Shown here one piece after another: positions 54,440-64,000 of a stretch of DNA of 64,000 nucleotides. Both the position numbers and the translations under genes were made by a program. Numbering within the stretch: the first letter of the stretch is position 1; each line of letters starts with the position of its first letter. This stretch comes from CAWKGC01 sp963849005. GTDB taxonomy: Bacteria > Pseudomonadota > Gammaproteobacteria > Burkholderiales > Usitatibacteraceae. The DNA lies in NCBI GenBank assembly GCA_963849005.1, contig CAWKGC010000023.1, positions 248,001 to 312,000 of the forward strand, given 5' to 3'. The notes under the pieces were generated by a model that ran no database searches, was not told the DNA's origin, and saw only the letters and a list, made by a program, of their open reading frames with translations.

Positions 54440-56555
54440 TCAGCGCTCCACGGAATATTGCGAGGACGACAGGACGAGGTAGGCGGCGGTGCGGGCCCGT
54501 CCGAGCGTGTCGGTCGCCGGCACCGCGTTGACGGCGGTGATGATCGCGGCCTTCGCCTGGGCCGACATCGCGCCGGCAAGCATGAGGCCGTTCAACTTCT
54601 CCACCAGCGCCGCGGGGTCGCCCGCCAGGGCCTGCAGCGGGGCGAGGCTTACCGTCGTGCCGGTGGCGCCGTAGACGTTGCCGTCGGGAGCGATGCCGTT
54701 GGAGAACGCCAGCGCATTGGCGACGTTCGCGCGGTTGAGCGAGGTGGTGGTGGTCTGGATGCCGAACTCGGGGCCGAGCGCCTGTGTTCCCGGAACGGTG
54801 TAGTCCGGCGGAAAGTAGTTGAATACCGACGGGGCGTAGAAAACGAACTGCCCGAGCTGCGACGATGCAGCGCGAAGAACACGCCGTCGCTCGCGCCGTC
54901 GAGCGCGCGCGTTGCCTGCGTCATCCAAAGCACGGGCTCGGCAAGCTTGCCCCAGCCCGGGTCGATCTTGTTCGCCCCGCGCGCCTCCGGGTCCATGAGA
55001 ACGGCTCGCACCACGGCGCGCATGTCGCCGCGCACGCCGGCGCCGTTGTCGTTGAATGCCGCCGCCACGCGGGACACGTAGCCGGGCGTCGGATCGCTGG
55101 TGACCAGCTTCTGGATCAGCTGCTTGCCGAGGAAGGGGCCGACGTTGGGATGCATCAGGACGTTGCGAAGCGCTGCGGCGAGGTCCTGCTGCATCGACAG
55201 CCCCGCCGCGTTCGTGGCGCCGTTCAGCAGTTCCTTGGCCCCGGTGTCGTGGTTCGCCGCCACCGGCTCCATCTGCCCGAGGTAGTTGCGCGGGTTGATG
55301 TTGCGCGGCGCGTTCCCGGCGATGGTGGGGTAGGTCCAGCCGGTGAAGACATGGGCGAAGCCCTCGATCTCCTCCTGGTCGTAGGTGGGAACGGGCCTGC
55401 CGAACGCGTCGTACTGCAGCGTGCCGTCCTGGTTGAGCTTGTAAACGCCTACCGAGAAGAGCTGCAGCAGCTCGCGCGCGTAGTTCTCGTTCGGCTCCGC
55501 GCCCGTGGCGGGATTCGCCTTCACGTTGTTCACCATGTCCAGGTAGTCGCCCATCATCGGCGAGAGCGTCACCGCGGTGATGAGGTCCTCGTAGTTGGCG
55601 AAGGCCTTGTCGCGGAAGATCTGCTGGTAGTGCCGCATCGCGTAGTTGCGGCTGTTGTCGACGCCCGAGGTGACGAAGACCTGCGAGTAGGCGAAGGCGA
55701 CGCGCTGGCGCAGCTGGTCCGGCGCGGACATGGCGTCGGCGAAGAACCGGCTCTGCAGCTGGAAGAGCGTGTAGTTGTCGCGCGCGCAGTAGCTGTCGGC
55801 GCGCACCGGGAGCGTGCGGTCGTCGACGCAGGAATCCGGCCGGTTTGCCGGCACCCAGGGATAGGCGGGGTATTGCGTGGCAGGCAAGGCGAACTGCTCG
55901 TCCAGCCACGCGGCGTTGCCGATGGCCTTCACGCGCTCGACCAGCTGGTCGTTCGGCCCGAAAGTGGATTGCCGCAGCATGCGCACCGCGTCGGCCTCGA
56001 TTTCCGCGGACGAAAGCGGCGCGCACATCGCCGCGCCTTCGGGGCTGTAGCCTTCGTTCACCGCCTTCGCGAACACGGTGTAGTCGACGGTGTAGCGGTG
56101 GTTGGAGTCGTTGCGCGCAAAGCCGTTGTTGTAGCTGCGCGAGCACGGGCGTGGATCCCGGGGCGCAGGAGCCGCCCTGCGCGGGGGCGATGTGGAAGAC
56201 GATGCCCTCGTAGAGCCAGCCGGGGTCGGTCTTCACCTTTGCGCACTCGGCGGGATCCGCCGTGTAGAAATGCGAGTTCGGCCCCTTGCCGGGCGTGCCG
56301 TAAAAGCGGCACACGGGATTCAGGCCCGGCGCGTCGCCCGCGTTCTTCCAGGCGCTGAAGCGGCCCCCGGTGCGCACCCAGCCCGCGCCTGCCGCGCCGG
56401 CATCGATGCCGGACGCTTCGACCGGATCGGCCGTGATGAAATAGTGCCTGAGGCGCGGTGTTGTAGAACTCGACCACGGTCGCGGTCGGCTCGGCTGCGT
56501 GGGCCGCCGGCACGAGCAACGCAGCGACGGCGATTGAAAGCAGTTTCGAGCGCAT
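54440..56555 (-). CDS. DUF5648-DUF1800 fusion protein (three frame breaks)
   Basis: About 705 residues after joining frames near 56457, 56132 and 54866. A signal peptide (MRSKLLSIAVAALLVPAAHA) is followed by two DUF5648-like units (VVEFYNT, LRHYFITADPVEASGID, CRFYGTPGKGPNSHFYTAD, SYNNGFARNDSNHRYT). The DUF1800 domain follows (LLRQSTFGPNDQLVERV-like, NENYARELLQLFSVGVY). DUF5648 modules occur in surface proteins. The start at 56555 has AAGGGGAG upstream. It is translationally adjacent to the DUF1501 gene. Confidence 0.75.
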
Positions 56556-56698
56556 GGCACTCCCCTTGATCATTGTCGGGCGCAGGCGACATCCGCCGCG
56601 CCGCTATACTTGGTGCACATGTTAATTCTCGAAGTGTTGCCGGCGTTGACGATTTTCCGGCGTCCTTTGTAACACTTTGTTTCCCGCGGGCGAATGCA

Positions 56699-57911
56699 AT
56701 GGCGCACATTCTTGACGGCATCAGGGTCCTCGACCTTTCGCGCGTGCTGGCCGGCCCGTGGGCGGGGCAGATGCTCGCCGACCTCGGCGCGGAAGTGATC
56801 AAGGTCGAGCGCCCCGGCGCAGGCGACGACACGCGGCGCTGGGGCCCGCCCTTCCTCAAGGACGCGAATGGCCGCGACACGGCGGAGTCGGCCTATTTCC
56901 TCGCCGCCAATCGCGGCAAGAAGTCCCTCACGCTCGACCTGAACCAGGCGCGCGGGCAGGAAATCGCGCGCGCGCTCGCGCTCAAGTGCGATGTCGTGAT
57001 CGAGAACTTCAAGGTCGGGGACCTGGCGCGGCGCGGACTCGACTACGCCACGCTGGCGAAAGACCATCCCCGGCTGGTGTATTGCTCGATCACCGGGTTC
57101 GGGCAGGACGGGCCCTATGCCGATCGTCCCGGTTACGATTTCATGATCCAGGGCACCGGCGGCCTCATGAGCGTCACGGGCGAGGCGGGCGGCGAGCCGC
57201 AGAAGGCGGGCGTGGCGCTCGCCGACCTGTTCACCGGGGCGATGGCATCGAACGCCATCCTGGGCGCCCTGTACCGACGCGAGAAGGACGGCCGTGGCCA
57301 GTACATCGACCTGGGGCTCCTCGATGTCCAGGTCGCGATGCTCGCCAACCTGGGACTGAGCTACCTCACGTCGGGCGTGGTGCCGAAGCGCCAGGGCAAC
57401 GCGCACCAGACCATCGTTCCCTACCAGGTCTTCGCCACGGCCGACGGCCACTTGATCGTCGCGGTCGGCAACGATGCGCAATACCGGCAATTCTGCGCTT
57501 CGCTCGGGCTGAGCGCGCTCGGCCTCGACCAGCGCTTTGCCACCAACCCCGCGCGGGTGCGAAACCGGGAGGCGCTGGTGCCGCAACTCGCCGAGGCGAT
57601 GCGCGCGAAGACCTCGGCACAATGGCTGGCCACGCTCGATGCGGCGGGCGTGCCCTGCGGGCCGATCAACGACGCTGGACGAGGTGTTCGCCGATCCGCA
57701 GGTCGTGTCGCGGGGCATGGTCGTGGACTCCGCGCACCCGTGCGGCGTCCGGGTGCGCACGATCGGAAATCCCATCCATTTTTCCGGTACTCCGATCGCC
57801 TACCAGCGGCCGCCACCCACGCTGGGCGAGCACAATGGCGAGGTCCTCGCCGGCGTTCTCGGCCTGACGCAAGCCGAGATTGCCGCGCTGGCTGCCGACG
57901 GAATCGTCTGA
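56699..57911 (+). CDS. CaiB/BaiF family III CoA-transferase (one frame break)
   Basis: About 403 residues after joining frames at 57673, where one extra G in AACGACGCTGG separates CGPIN from TLDEVFADPQ. The protein starts MAHILDGIRVLDLSRVLAGP. The catalytic Asp is in GYDFMIQG and the family segment GFGQDGPYADRPG is intact. It moves CoA between carboxylic acids. No substrate clue from the neighbours. Confidence 0.87.
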
Positions 57912-58016
57912 GTCATTGCAATTGCAGCAGCAAAGCCTTTCCACGCCGGTGGTCGGGCGTTACCATCCAGGCCATGACAGCCCCGGGCACCGGGGCAGAA
58001 GGGAAGAGAGCCGCCA

Positions 58017-59851
58017 TTGAAGCCGACCGATATCGGCAATCCCGACTATTTCCACAAGGTCGTCGATTGCCAGTGGGCGTGTCCTGCCCACACCCCCGTT
58101 CCCGAGTACATCCGCCTCATCGCGCAAGGGCGGTACTCGGATGCCTACATGGTCAACTGGAAGTCGAACGTATTCCCCGGCATCCTCGGGCGGACCTGCG
58201 ATCGCCCGTGCGAACCCGCGTGCCGGCGCGGGCGCGTCGAGGAAATCCACGGCCGAAACGCCCGAGCCGGTGGCCATCTGCCGCCTGAAGCGCGTCGCGG
58301 CCGACTTCAAGGACGAGGATTTCGCCGACCGGCTGCCGAAGCCGGCCCGAGCAAGGAACGGCAAGCGCGTGGTGTGCGTGGGCGGCGGCCCGGCCTCGCT
58401 TACCGTGGCGCGCGACCTCGCGCCGCTCGGCTACGCGGTCACGATCTATCGAGGCCGACGCGAAGGCGGGCGGCATGATGCGCACGCAGATCCCGAAATT
58501 CCGCCTGCCCGAGACCGTGATCGACGAGGAGGTCGGCTACGTCCTCGACATGGGCATCGAGATGCCGCGGCGGCAAGCGCGTCGATTCGATGAAGGCGCT
58601 GCTGGCCGAGGACTGGGACGCGGTGTTCGTCGGCTGCGGGGCGCCGCGCGGGCGCGACCTGGACATCCCGGGGCGCAAGGAAGCGGCGAAGAACATCCAC
58701 ATCGGCATCGACTGGCTGGCGAGCGTGTCCTTCGGCCACACGACGAAGATCGGCCGGCGCGTGATCGTGCTCGGCGGCGGCAACACCGCGATGGACTGCT
58801 GCCGCACCTCGCGGCGCCTGGGCGGCGAGGACGTGAAGGTGATCGTGCGCTCCGGCTTCGAGGAGATGAAGGCCAGCCCCTGGGAGAAGGAAGACGCGAT
58901 GCACGAAGGCATCCCGATCCTGAATTTCCTCGTCCCGAAGGCCTTCACGCACGAGAACGGCAAGCTGACCGGCGTCGATTTCGAGAAGGTGAGGGCGGTC
59001 AACGACGCCGACGGGCGCAGGCAGCTGGTGCCCACCGGCGAGCCGATCCAGCATTTTCCCTGCGACGACGTGCTGGTCGCGGTCGGCCAGGAGAACGCCT
59101 TCCCGTGGATAGAGCGCGACAGCGGCCTCGAATTCGACCGGCACGGCATGCCGGTGCTCGACGAGAAGACCCTGCAATCGTCGGTGCCGCGGGTGTTCTT
59201 CGGCGGCGACGCCGCGCTGGGCCCGAAGAACATCATCTGGGCCGTGGCGCACGGCCACGAGGCCGCGATCTCGATCGACCAGTTCTGCCAGGGCGAGGCG
59301 GTCGACGACCGGCCGCCGCCCATGGTGAACCTGGTGTCGCAGAAGATGGGCATCCACGAGTGGAGCTACGACAACAACATCACCAACGACACTGCGCTTC
59401 AAGGTGCCGCTGAAGGAGCTCACCATCGTGCTGAAGGACGTGAGCATGGAGGTGGAGCTGGGCTTCGATCCCAAGGTCGCCTTCGAGGAGGCGCAGCGCT
59501 GCCTGAACTGCGACGTGCAGACGGTGTTCGCGCCCAAGCTGTGCATCGAGTGCGATGCCTGCGTCGACATCTGCCCGATGGACTGCATCACCTTCACCGC
59601 CGACGGCGAGGAAGGCGAACTGCGCGCGCGCCTGAACGCCCCGGCGCACAACGCCGGCGCAGGACCTCTACGTGCAGCACGGCCTGAAGACCGGCCGCAT
59701 CATGGCCAAGGACGAGGACGTGTGCCTGCACTGCGGCCTGTGCGCGGAACGCTGCCCGACCGGGGCGTGGGACATGCAGAAGTTCCTGCTCGAGATGGGC
59801 CATGCCGGATCGGGCTGCAGCCAGCCCGCCCGCAAGCGGCAAGCGGCCTGA
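58017..59851 (+). CDS. GltD-like Fe-S flavoprotein oxidoreductase (five frame breaks)
   Basis: About 609 residues after joining frames near 58248, 58448, 58572, 59397 and 59655. The N-terminal Fe-S region has CQWACPAHTPVPEYI and CDRPCEPAC. FAD binding is VVCVGGGPASL and the second nucleotide site VIVLGGGNTAMDCCR. The C-terminus adds CLNCDV, CIECDACVDICPMDC and CLHCGLCAERCPTGAW. It resembles glutamate synthase small subunit and NfnB relatives with extra ferredoxin clusters. It likely couples NAD(P)H to ferredoxin. The TTG start is tentative. Confidence 0.8.
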
Positions 59852-59853
59852 CG

Positions 59854-60171
59854 GTGGCGCGCAAGGCCGCGGTCGCGAAGGCACGGGGGGGCAAGGGCAG
59901 GGGCCCGGTGGCGGTCTCGCTCGGGCCGGACCTGCGCATCGGCCAGGCCGGCGACGCCTTTGCCCGCATACTGGACGCGCGAAATGCGAGCGAAGTGGTG
60001 ATCGATGGCGGCGAAGTGGCCAGGGTCGACGCCGCCGGGTTGCAGGCGCTCGCCGCCGCGCTTGTGACTTTGCGCACAGCCGGGGTGGCGTGGAGGTGGC
60101 AGACTCCTTCCGGAACCCTTTCTGCCGCCGCGGCCCTGGCGGGCCTCGCGACGATGCTGAAACTCGAATGA
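59854..60171 (+). CDS. STAS-domain protein
   Basis: This 105-residue protein has a basic N-terminus (VARKAAVAKARGGKGRG) and a STAS/anti-anti-sigma-like fold. VSLGPDLRIGQAGDAFARIL is strand 1 and helix 1; VIDGGEVARVDAAGLQALAAAL is the phospho-site loop, with Asp-Ala where many have Asp-Ser. It starts at GTG two bases after the previous stop, and its stop overlaps the next ATG. Such small STAS proteins accompany chemosensory arrays. Confidence 0.72.
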   Translation: MARKAAVAKARGGKGRGPVAVSLGPDLRIGQAGDAFARILDARNASEVVIDGGEVARVDAAGLQALAAALVTLRTAGVAWRWQTPSGTLSAAAALAGLATMLKLE

Positions 60172-61511
60172 TCGACGACCTTCGCGCGCTGCTGCGCATC
60201 TACCGCGACAAGCTCGTGCTGATCCTGCTCATCCTCGGGATGCCGTGGGCGTGGGCGTTCTTCTGGGTGCCGTGGTGGGTGAACCTCATCTGCCTCGCCA
60301 TGGTGCCGGTGGCATCTCTGCTGCTGATTTTCCGCGTGCTGCCGCAGCCGCCGGAGCCGCGCCGCGGGACCGACGATCCCGCCGTGAGCGACGTCAACAT
60401 CCGCAAGATGCGCAAGATGTCATCCGGGATCCACAACCTGCTTTCGCGCTGGTCGCAGGTCTCGAGCGTCTCGCGCACCAACATCGAGCAGGTGAGCGAG
60501 CATGTCGACGATGTCATCGCGTACTCGGAAAATGCCGTGTTCGAAGTCGGGGCCAAGTTCGTGAGCGTGACCCGGAAGACGCGCAAGCAGGTCGAGCACG
60601 CGCTCGGGCTCCTCGCGCGCACCGGCACCGAAGGCCGGGACGATGGCTCGATCGGGCACTCGCTTCCGGAGCTGGTCTCGGCCTACGAGGCCTGCTGCAG
60701 GACAATGACCGCGAACCTTTCCCGCCTTGCCGAAAGCGCGCAAGCGCCTGGAAAAACGCCACGAGGCGGAACGGGAGAGCCTGCGCCACATCGACACGCT
60801 GCTCGACCAGCTGTCCGCGCACGACAGCCAGATCGGCATGATGGCGCTCAACTCGTCCGTCGCCGAGGGCAGCAAGGGCAGCGGGCTGGTCTCGGTCAGC
60901 GACCAGATCCGCACGCTCAGCCTGGAATCGAAGGCGCTCACGCGCGACATTCGCCGCACGCTCGAGGAGATCCAGGGCGAGGCCACGAAGACCTGGTCGG
61001 CGGTGCGCAATGCCGCGCAGCAGGCGCGCGAGGCCGCGAGGCGGCGGGCGCGGAAGGCGGGCAGGGTCTCCGCGGGCATGCGCGAGAGCAGCCACGAGGT
61101 GAACGAGTCGCTCGCGCAGATCGGCGCGCTCGGCGGCGAGATCCAGAAAGACATCAACGACATCATCGTGGCCCTGCAGTTCCAGGACATCACCCAGCAG
61201 AAGCTGCAGCGGCTGAAGGACCCGATGCTCTCCGACCTCACCAACTCGCTGCGCGCGATCTTCGACGAGACGCGCGTGCTGTCCTCGAAGCTCGAGGTGA
61301 GCGGCATGGTCGAGGGCGAGAACGGCCGCCGCCGTGCCGTTCCGCCTCAGCCGTTCCGGCGATGGCGGGCCCGATGCGAGACCGACGGGAACCGATCGCG
61401 CCGGATCCCGCCGCCGGCCCCGGCCGGCCGGACAAGAGAGCGGGCAGCGTCGCAAGGGCGACGAGGCCGTGGAGATTTTTGGAAGGGAGCAAGTGGCGCG
61501 CATTCTCGTAG
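60168..61511 (+). CDS. MCP-like signalling protein with two N-terminal TM helices (frame break; C-terminus uncertain)
   Basis: The product starts MIDDLRALLRIYRDKLVLIL with two TM helices (about 14-33, 36-56). A long coiled-coil follows. A break near 60740 separates LSRLAESA from RKRLEKRHEAERE. The hairpin region reads MALNSSVAEGSKGSGLVSVSDQIRTLSLE, like the receptor tip, and VALQFQDITQQKLQRL, like CheZ/PilJ-type sequence. It lacks a clear periplasmic domain. The end is unresolved: frame 1 runs to 61572, frame 0 to 61511, and a third frame gives DEAVEIF just before the next start. Confidence 0.6.
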   Translation: MIDDLRALLRIYRDKLVLILLILGMPWAWAFFWVPWWVNLICLAMVPVASLLLIFRVLPQPPEPRRGTDDPAVSDVNIRKMRKMSSGIHNLLSRWSQVSSVSRTNIEQVSEHVDDVIAYSENAVFEVGAKFVSVTRKTRKQVEHALGLLARTGTEGRDDGSIGHSLPELVSAYEACCRTMTANLSRLAESAQAPGKTPRGGTGEPAPHRHAARPAVRARQPDRHDGAQLVRRRGQQGQRAGLGQRPDPHAQPGIEGAHARHSPHARGDPGRGHEDLVGGAQCRAAGARGREAAGAEGGQGLRGHAREQPRGERVARADRRARRRDPERHQRHHRGPAVPGHHPAEAAAAEGPDALRPHQLAARDLRRDARAVLEARGERHGRGRERPPPCRSASAVPAMAGPMRDRREPIAPDPAAGPGRPDKRAGSVARATRPWRFLEGSKWRAFS

Positions 61512-61856
61512 TCGACGATTCCACCACCATGCGGCAGATGGTGAGCTTCACGCTCTCCGATGCCGGGCATGAGGTGACCGAGGCGGCCGACGGCGCCGCC
61601 GCGGTGAAGGCAGCCAACGCGCGCCGTTTCGACCTCGTCATCACGGACGTGAACATGCCGGGCATGAACGGCATCGACCTGGTCGCGGACGCTGCGCGCG
61701 CTGCCCGATTTCAAGTTCATCCCGATGCTGGTGCTGACCACCGAGGCGGGACAGGAAATGAAGCAGCTCGGCCGCGAGGCCGGTGCCACGGGCTGGATCG
61801 TCAAGCCCTTCAGCCCGGACATCCTGCTCGCGACGCTGAAGAAGGTCCTGGACTAG
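61493..61856 (+). CDS. CheY-like response regulator (one frame break)
   Basis: About 120 residues after removing one extra G near 61690 (GTCGCGGACGCTG). It has the acidic pair in LVVDDS, the phospho-acceptor Asp52 in ITDVNMPGMNG, Thr in MLVLTTEAG and Lys in IVKPFSP. It is a stand-alone receiver. The GTG start follows an AAGGGAG ribosome site. Confidence 0.82.
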
Positions 61857-61866
61857 GGCGGGCGGC

Positions 61867-62243
61867 ATGCCGAAGATCATGATCGTCGACGATGTCGCGA
61901 CCATCCGGAAGATCGTTTCCGCGGTGATGGCGGGCGTCGGCTACGAAGTCGTCGAGGCCGCCACCGGCGAGGAGGCGCTCGCGATCGCCGCCGGAAACGC
62001 GTCCACCTCGTGCTCGTCGACGTGAACCTGCCCGGCATCAGCGGGCTCGACGTGGTGAGCAAGCTGCGCGGCATCCGCGAGTACCGCTCCACGCCCATCG
62101 TCATCCTCGCCAAGGGCGGCAATGACGAGAACATCGGCCGCGCCACGCGGCTCGGCGCCAACGGCTGGATCGAAAAGCCCTTCACCCCGGACCGGCTGCT
62201 CGCCACCGTGAACCAGGTCCTCGTCGACCATTATGTCGCTTGA
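61867..62243 (+). CDS. Second CheY-like response regulator (one frame break)
   Basis: About 125 residues after adding one base near 61995 (GCCGGAAACGCG). It has IMIVDDVAT, Asp52 in VLVDVNLPGISG, and WIEKPFTPDRLL. The usual Thr/Ser after strand 4 is replaced in VILAKGG, which may alter signalling output. Its stop overlaps the cheA start by 11 bases. Confidence 0.8.
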
Positions 62244-64000
62244 CCTGACGCGCTTCTACGAAAGTTTCTTCGCCGAGAGCCTGGAGCGGCTGGACGCCAC
62301 CGAGAGCGACCTGCTGCAGCTGGAAAACGAGGAGCCGACGCCGGATCGCCTCAACGCGATCTTCCGCGGCGTGCACTCGATCAAGGGCGCGGCCGGCAGC
62401 CTCGGCTTCACCGCGATCGCCGATTTCACCCACCATGTCGAAGAGGTGCTCGACCGCCTGCGGCAGGGCAGGCTCGAGCCCGGGCGCGACGCGCTGGACA
62501 CCCTGCTCGAATGCATCGACCAGACCCGCGCCCTCATCCTCGCGGCGCGCGGCACGGGCGACCCGGACCTCGAGCGCTCGCAGGAACTGCTCGCCAGCTC
62601 GAAAGGCTCGGCGCGCCGTCCGCCGCGGTGTCCGCCGCGAACCGCCGGAAGCGGTGGCCGGGCGCGGGCACCGCGACATGGCGTATCCGCTTCGAGCCGT
62701 CGGCCGACTTCTTCCGCACCGGCAACGAGCCGCTGCGCCTGTTGCGGGTCCTCGACGGGTTGGGCACATGACCGCCGACGCCGACCTTTCCCGCCTGCCT
62801 GCGGCAAGGGTTCGACCCCGAAAGCTGCTATCTCGCATGGGACATCGAGCTCGTCTCCGCCGCCGGGCGCGCAGAGATCGAAGAAGTGTTCTCCTGGGTG
62901 CGCGATGACTGCAAGCTCTCGATCGAGGCGCCTGAGGCAGGCGGGCGGCGGCATCCGAAACGCCGTCGATGATCGCCGAGAGGCGCGCCGCCGATCGCCG
63001 CCAGGCCGAGCGCCGCACCGCCTCCCGGCGAGGCGAGGATGCCGAGCCGAGCCAGGAGCTGCGCACCGACCGCCTCCACGTCAGCCGCGAGAAGGTCGAT
63101 GACCTGATCAACCTCGTCGGCGAACTGGTGATCACCAAGACCATGTTGAAGCAGAGCCTCGCTTCGCTCGATCCCGCCATCGCGACGCGATTGGAGACGG
63201 CCTTCAACCAGCTCGAGCGCAATACCCGCGACCTGCAGGACAGTGTCATGGGCATCCGCATGCTGCCGATGAGCCACGCCTTCGGGCGCTTCGGGCGCCT
63301 GGTGCGCGATGCCAGCCAGAGCCTCGGCAAGCTGGTGCGCCTGGAGGTGAGCGGCGAGAGCGCGGAGCTCGACAAGTCGGTGATCGAGAAGCTGGTCGAT
63401 CCGCTCATGCACCTCGTGCGCAACGCGCTCGACCACGGCATCGAGACGCCGGCGGAACGCCGCGAGCGCGGCAAGCCCGAGACGGCGGTGTTGAGCTTGC
63501 ACGCCGAGCATCGCGGCGGGCAGATCGAGATCCGTGTGTCCGACGACGGCCGGGGCATCGATCCGCAGCGCGTCCAGGCCAAGGCGCGCCAGGCCGGGCT
63601 CATCGGCGAGGCGGAGACGATCACGCTGGAGCGCGCCACCGAGCTGATCTTCGAGCCGGGCTTCAGCACTGCGGCCGAGGTGAATGAACTCTCGGGGCGC
63701 GGCGTCGGCCTCGATGTGGTGAAGAAGAACATCCGCGCGCTCTCCGGGAGCATCAAGGTCGATACCGTCCCGGGCATGGGCATGAGCCTGCTGATCCGGC
63801 TGCCGCTAACGCTGGCGATCATCGACGGCATGTCCGTGACCGTCGGCGCCGAAACCTACATCGTGCCGATGGCCTTCATCGTCGAATGCCTTCAGCCCGA
63901 CCCGGCTGCGTTGAAGAGCATCGCCGGGCGCGGCATGCTGGTCGAGGTGCGCGGGCGCTACCTGCCGCTGCTCAATCTCGGCGAACTCACCGGCGCGAAG
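62233..64000 (+). CDS. cheA: Chemotaxis histidine kinase CheA (3' truncated by window; several frame breaks)
   Basis: The P1 domain holds the phospho-His48 in GVHSIKGAAGSLGF. Frames change near 62600, 62770, 62800 and 62962. The dimerisation segment VDDLINLVGELVITKTMLKQ and the ATPase boxes HLVRNALDHGIETP, SDDGRGIDP, GRGVGLDVVKKNI and GMSLLIRLPLTLAI are intact from 62969 to the window end. The CheW-like domain begins (GMSVTVGAETYIVPM). It should phosphorylate the two adjacent receivers. Confidence 0.85.

Noticed and set aside
53800..63000. Programmed frameshifting as a new recoding system
   Set aside because: Breaks occur in unrelated genes, in both directions, without a common slippery sequence or following stem. 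Sequencing or assembly indels explain them better.

Overview
The window reads as chromosomal DNA of a high-GC, Gram-negative bacterium. The tsaB-rimI-uracil-DNA glycosylase run, System I cytochrome c maturation, an EnvZ/OmpR pair and an LplT-like transporter fit a betaproteobacterium. That placement is inference from gene content only. I saw no rRNA, tRNA, CRISPR array, prophage or complete insertion sequence.

Layout. 1-4.5 kb (+): end of an alpha/beta hydrolase, an ABC exporter pair and a DinG/YoaA-type Fe-S helicase. 4.5-14.9 kb (mostly -): small proteins, a glutathione S-transferase, a methyltransferase, a lipase-like hydrolase, two exported proteins, GIY-YIG, GNAT, luciferase-like and glyoxalase-like proteins, a DUF2721 protein and an EnvZ/OmpR pair. 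15-23.8 kb (+): EF-hand protein, esterase, a DUF1800-DUF1501 pair, tsaB-rimI-UDG, and lemA with two TPM-domain genes. 24-26.7 kb (-): a sugar-acid dehydratase and aldolase pair. 26.8-33.7 kb (-): a complete ccm operon in the order ccmI-A-B-C-D-E-F-G-H.

The most unusual region is 33.8-47.8 kb (+), seven tightly packed genes transcribed divergently from ccm. They encode a transmembrane diheme b-type cytochrome (two HX13H helices), an FHA-TM-decaheme cytochrome c fusion, a lipoprotein with two GlcG/HbpS-like (DUF336) regions, an outer-membrane beta-barrel, a decaheme cytochrome fused to an LVIVD-repeat domain, a c554-like pentaheme cytochrome, and a fusion of an FAD/NAD(P) reductase with two cyclic-nucleotide-binding domains and four ferredoxin-type clusters. 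Together they could carry electrons from NAD(P)H or quinol across the inner membrane, through about 25 c-type hemes, to or through the outer membrane. I propose an undescribed trans-envelope electron conduit with cyclic-nucleotide and FHA input. The components are seen in the sequence; the joint function is inference.

48-52.4 kb (-): LplT-like transporter, an EAL protein and a degenerate HD-GYP protein. 53-56.6 kb (-): a second DUF1501-DUF1800 pair. 56.7-64 kb (+): CoA-transferase, a GltD-like Fe-S flavoprotein, then a chemotaxis-type cluster (STAS, MCP-like, two CheY-like proteins, CheA running off the edge).

About 27 single-base frame disruptions break otherwise conserved genes, and about 17 of them lie in 53.8-63 kb. 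I treat them as probable assembly or sequencing indels, so those genes are given as one CDS across the breaks. Several dispersed repeat families occupy intergenic DNA: a 10-bp-period element with inverted ends, a CGTCATTCC/GGAATGACG element, a 160-bp palindrome and a 40-bp tandem array.
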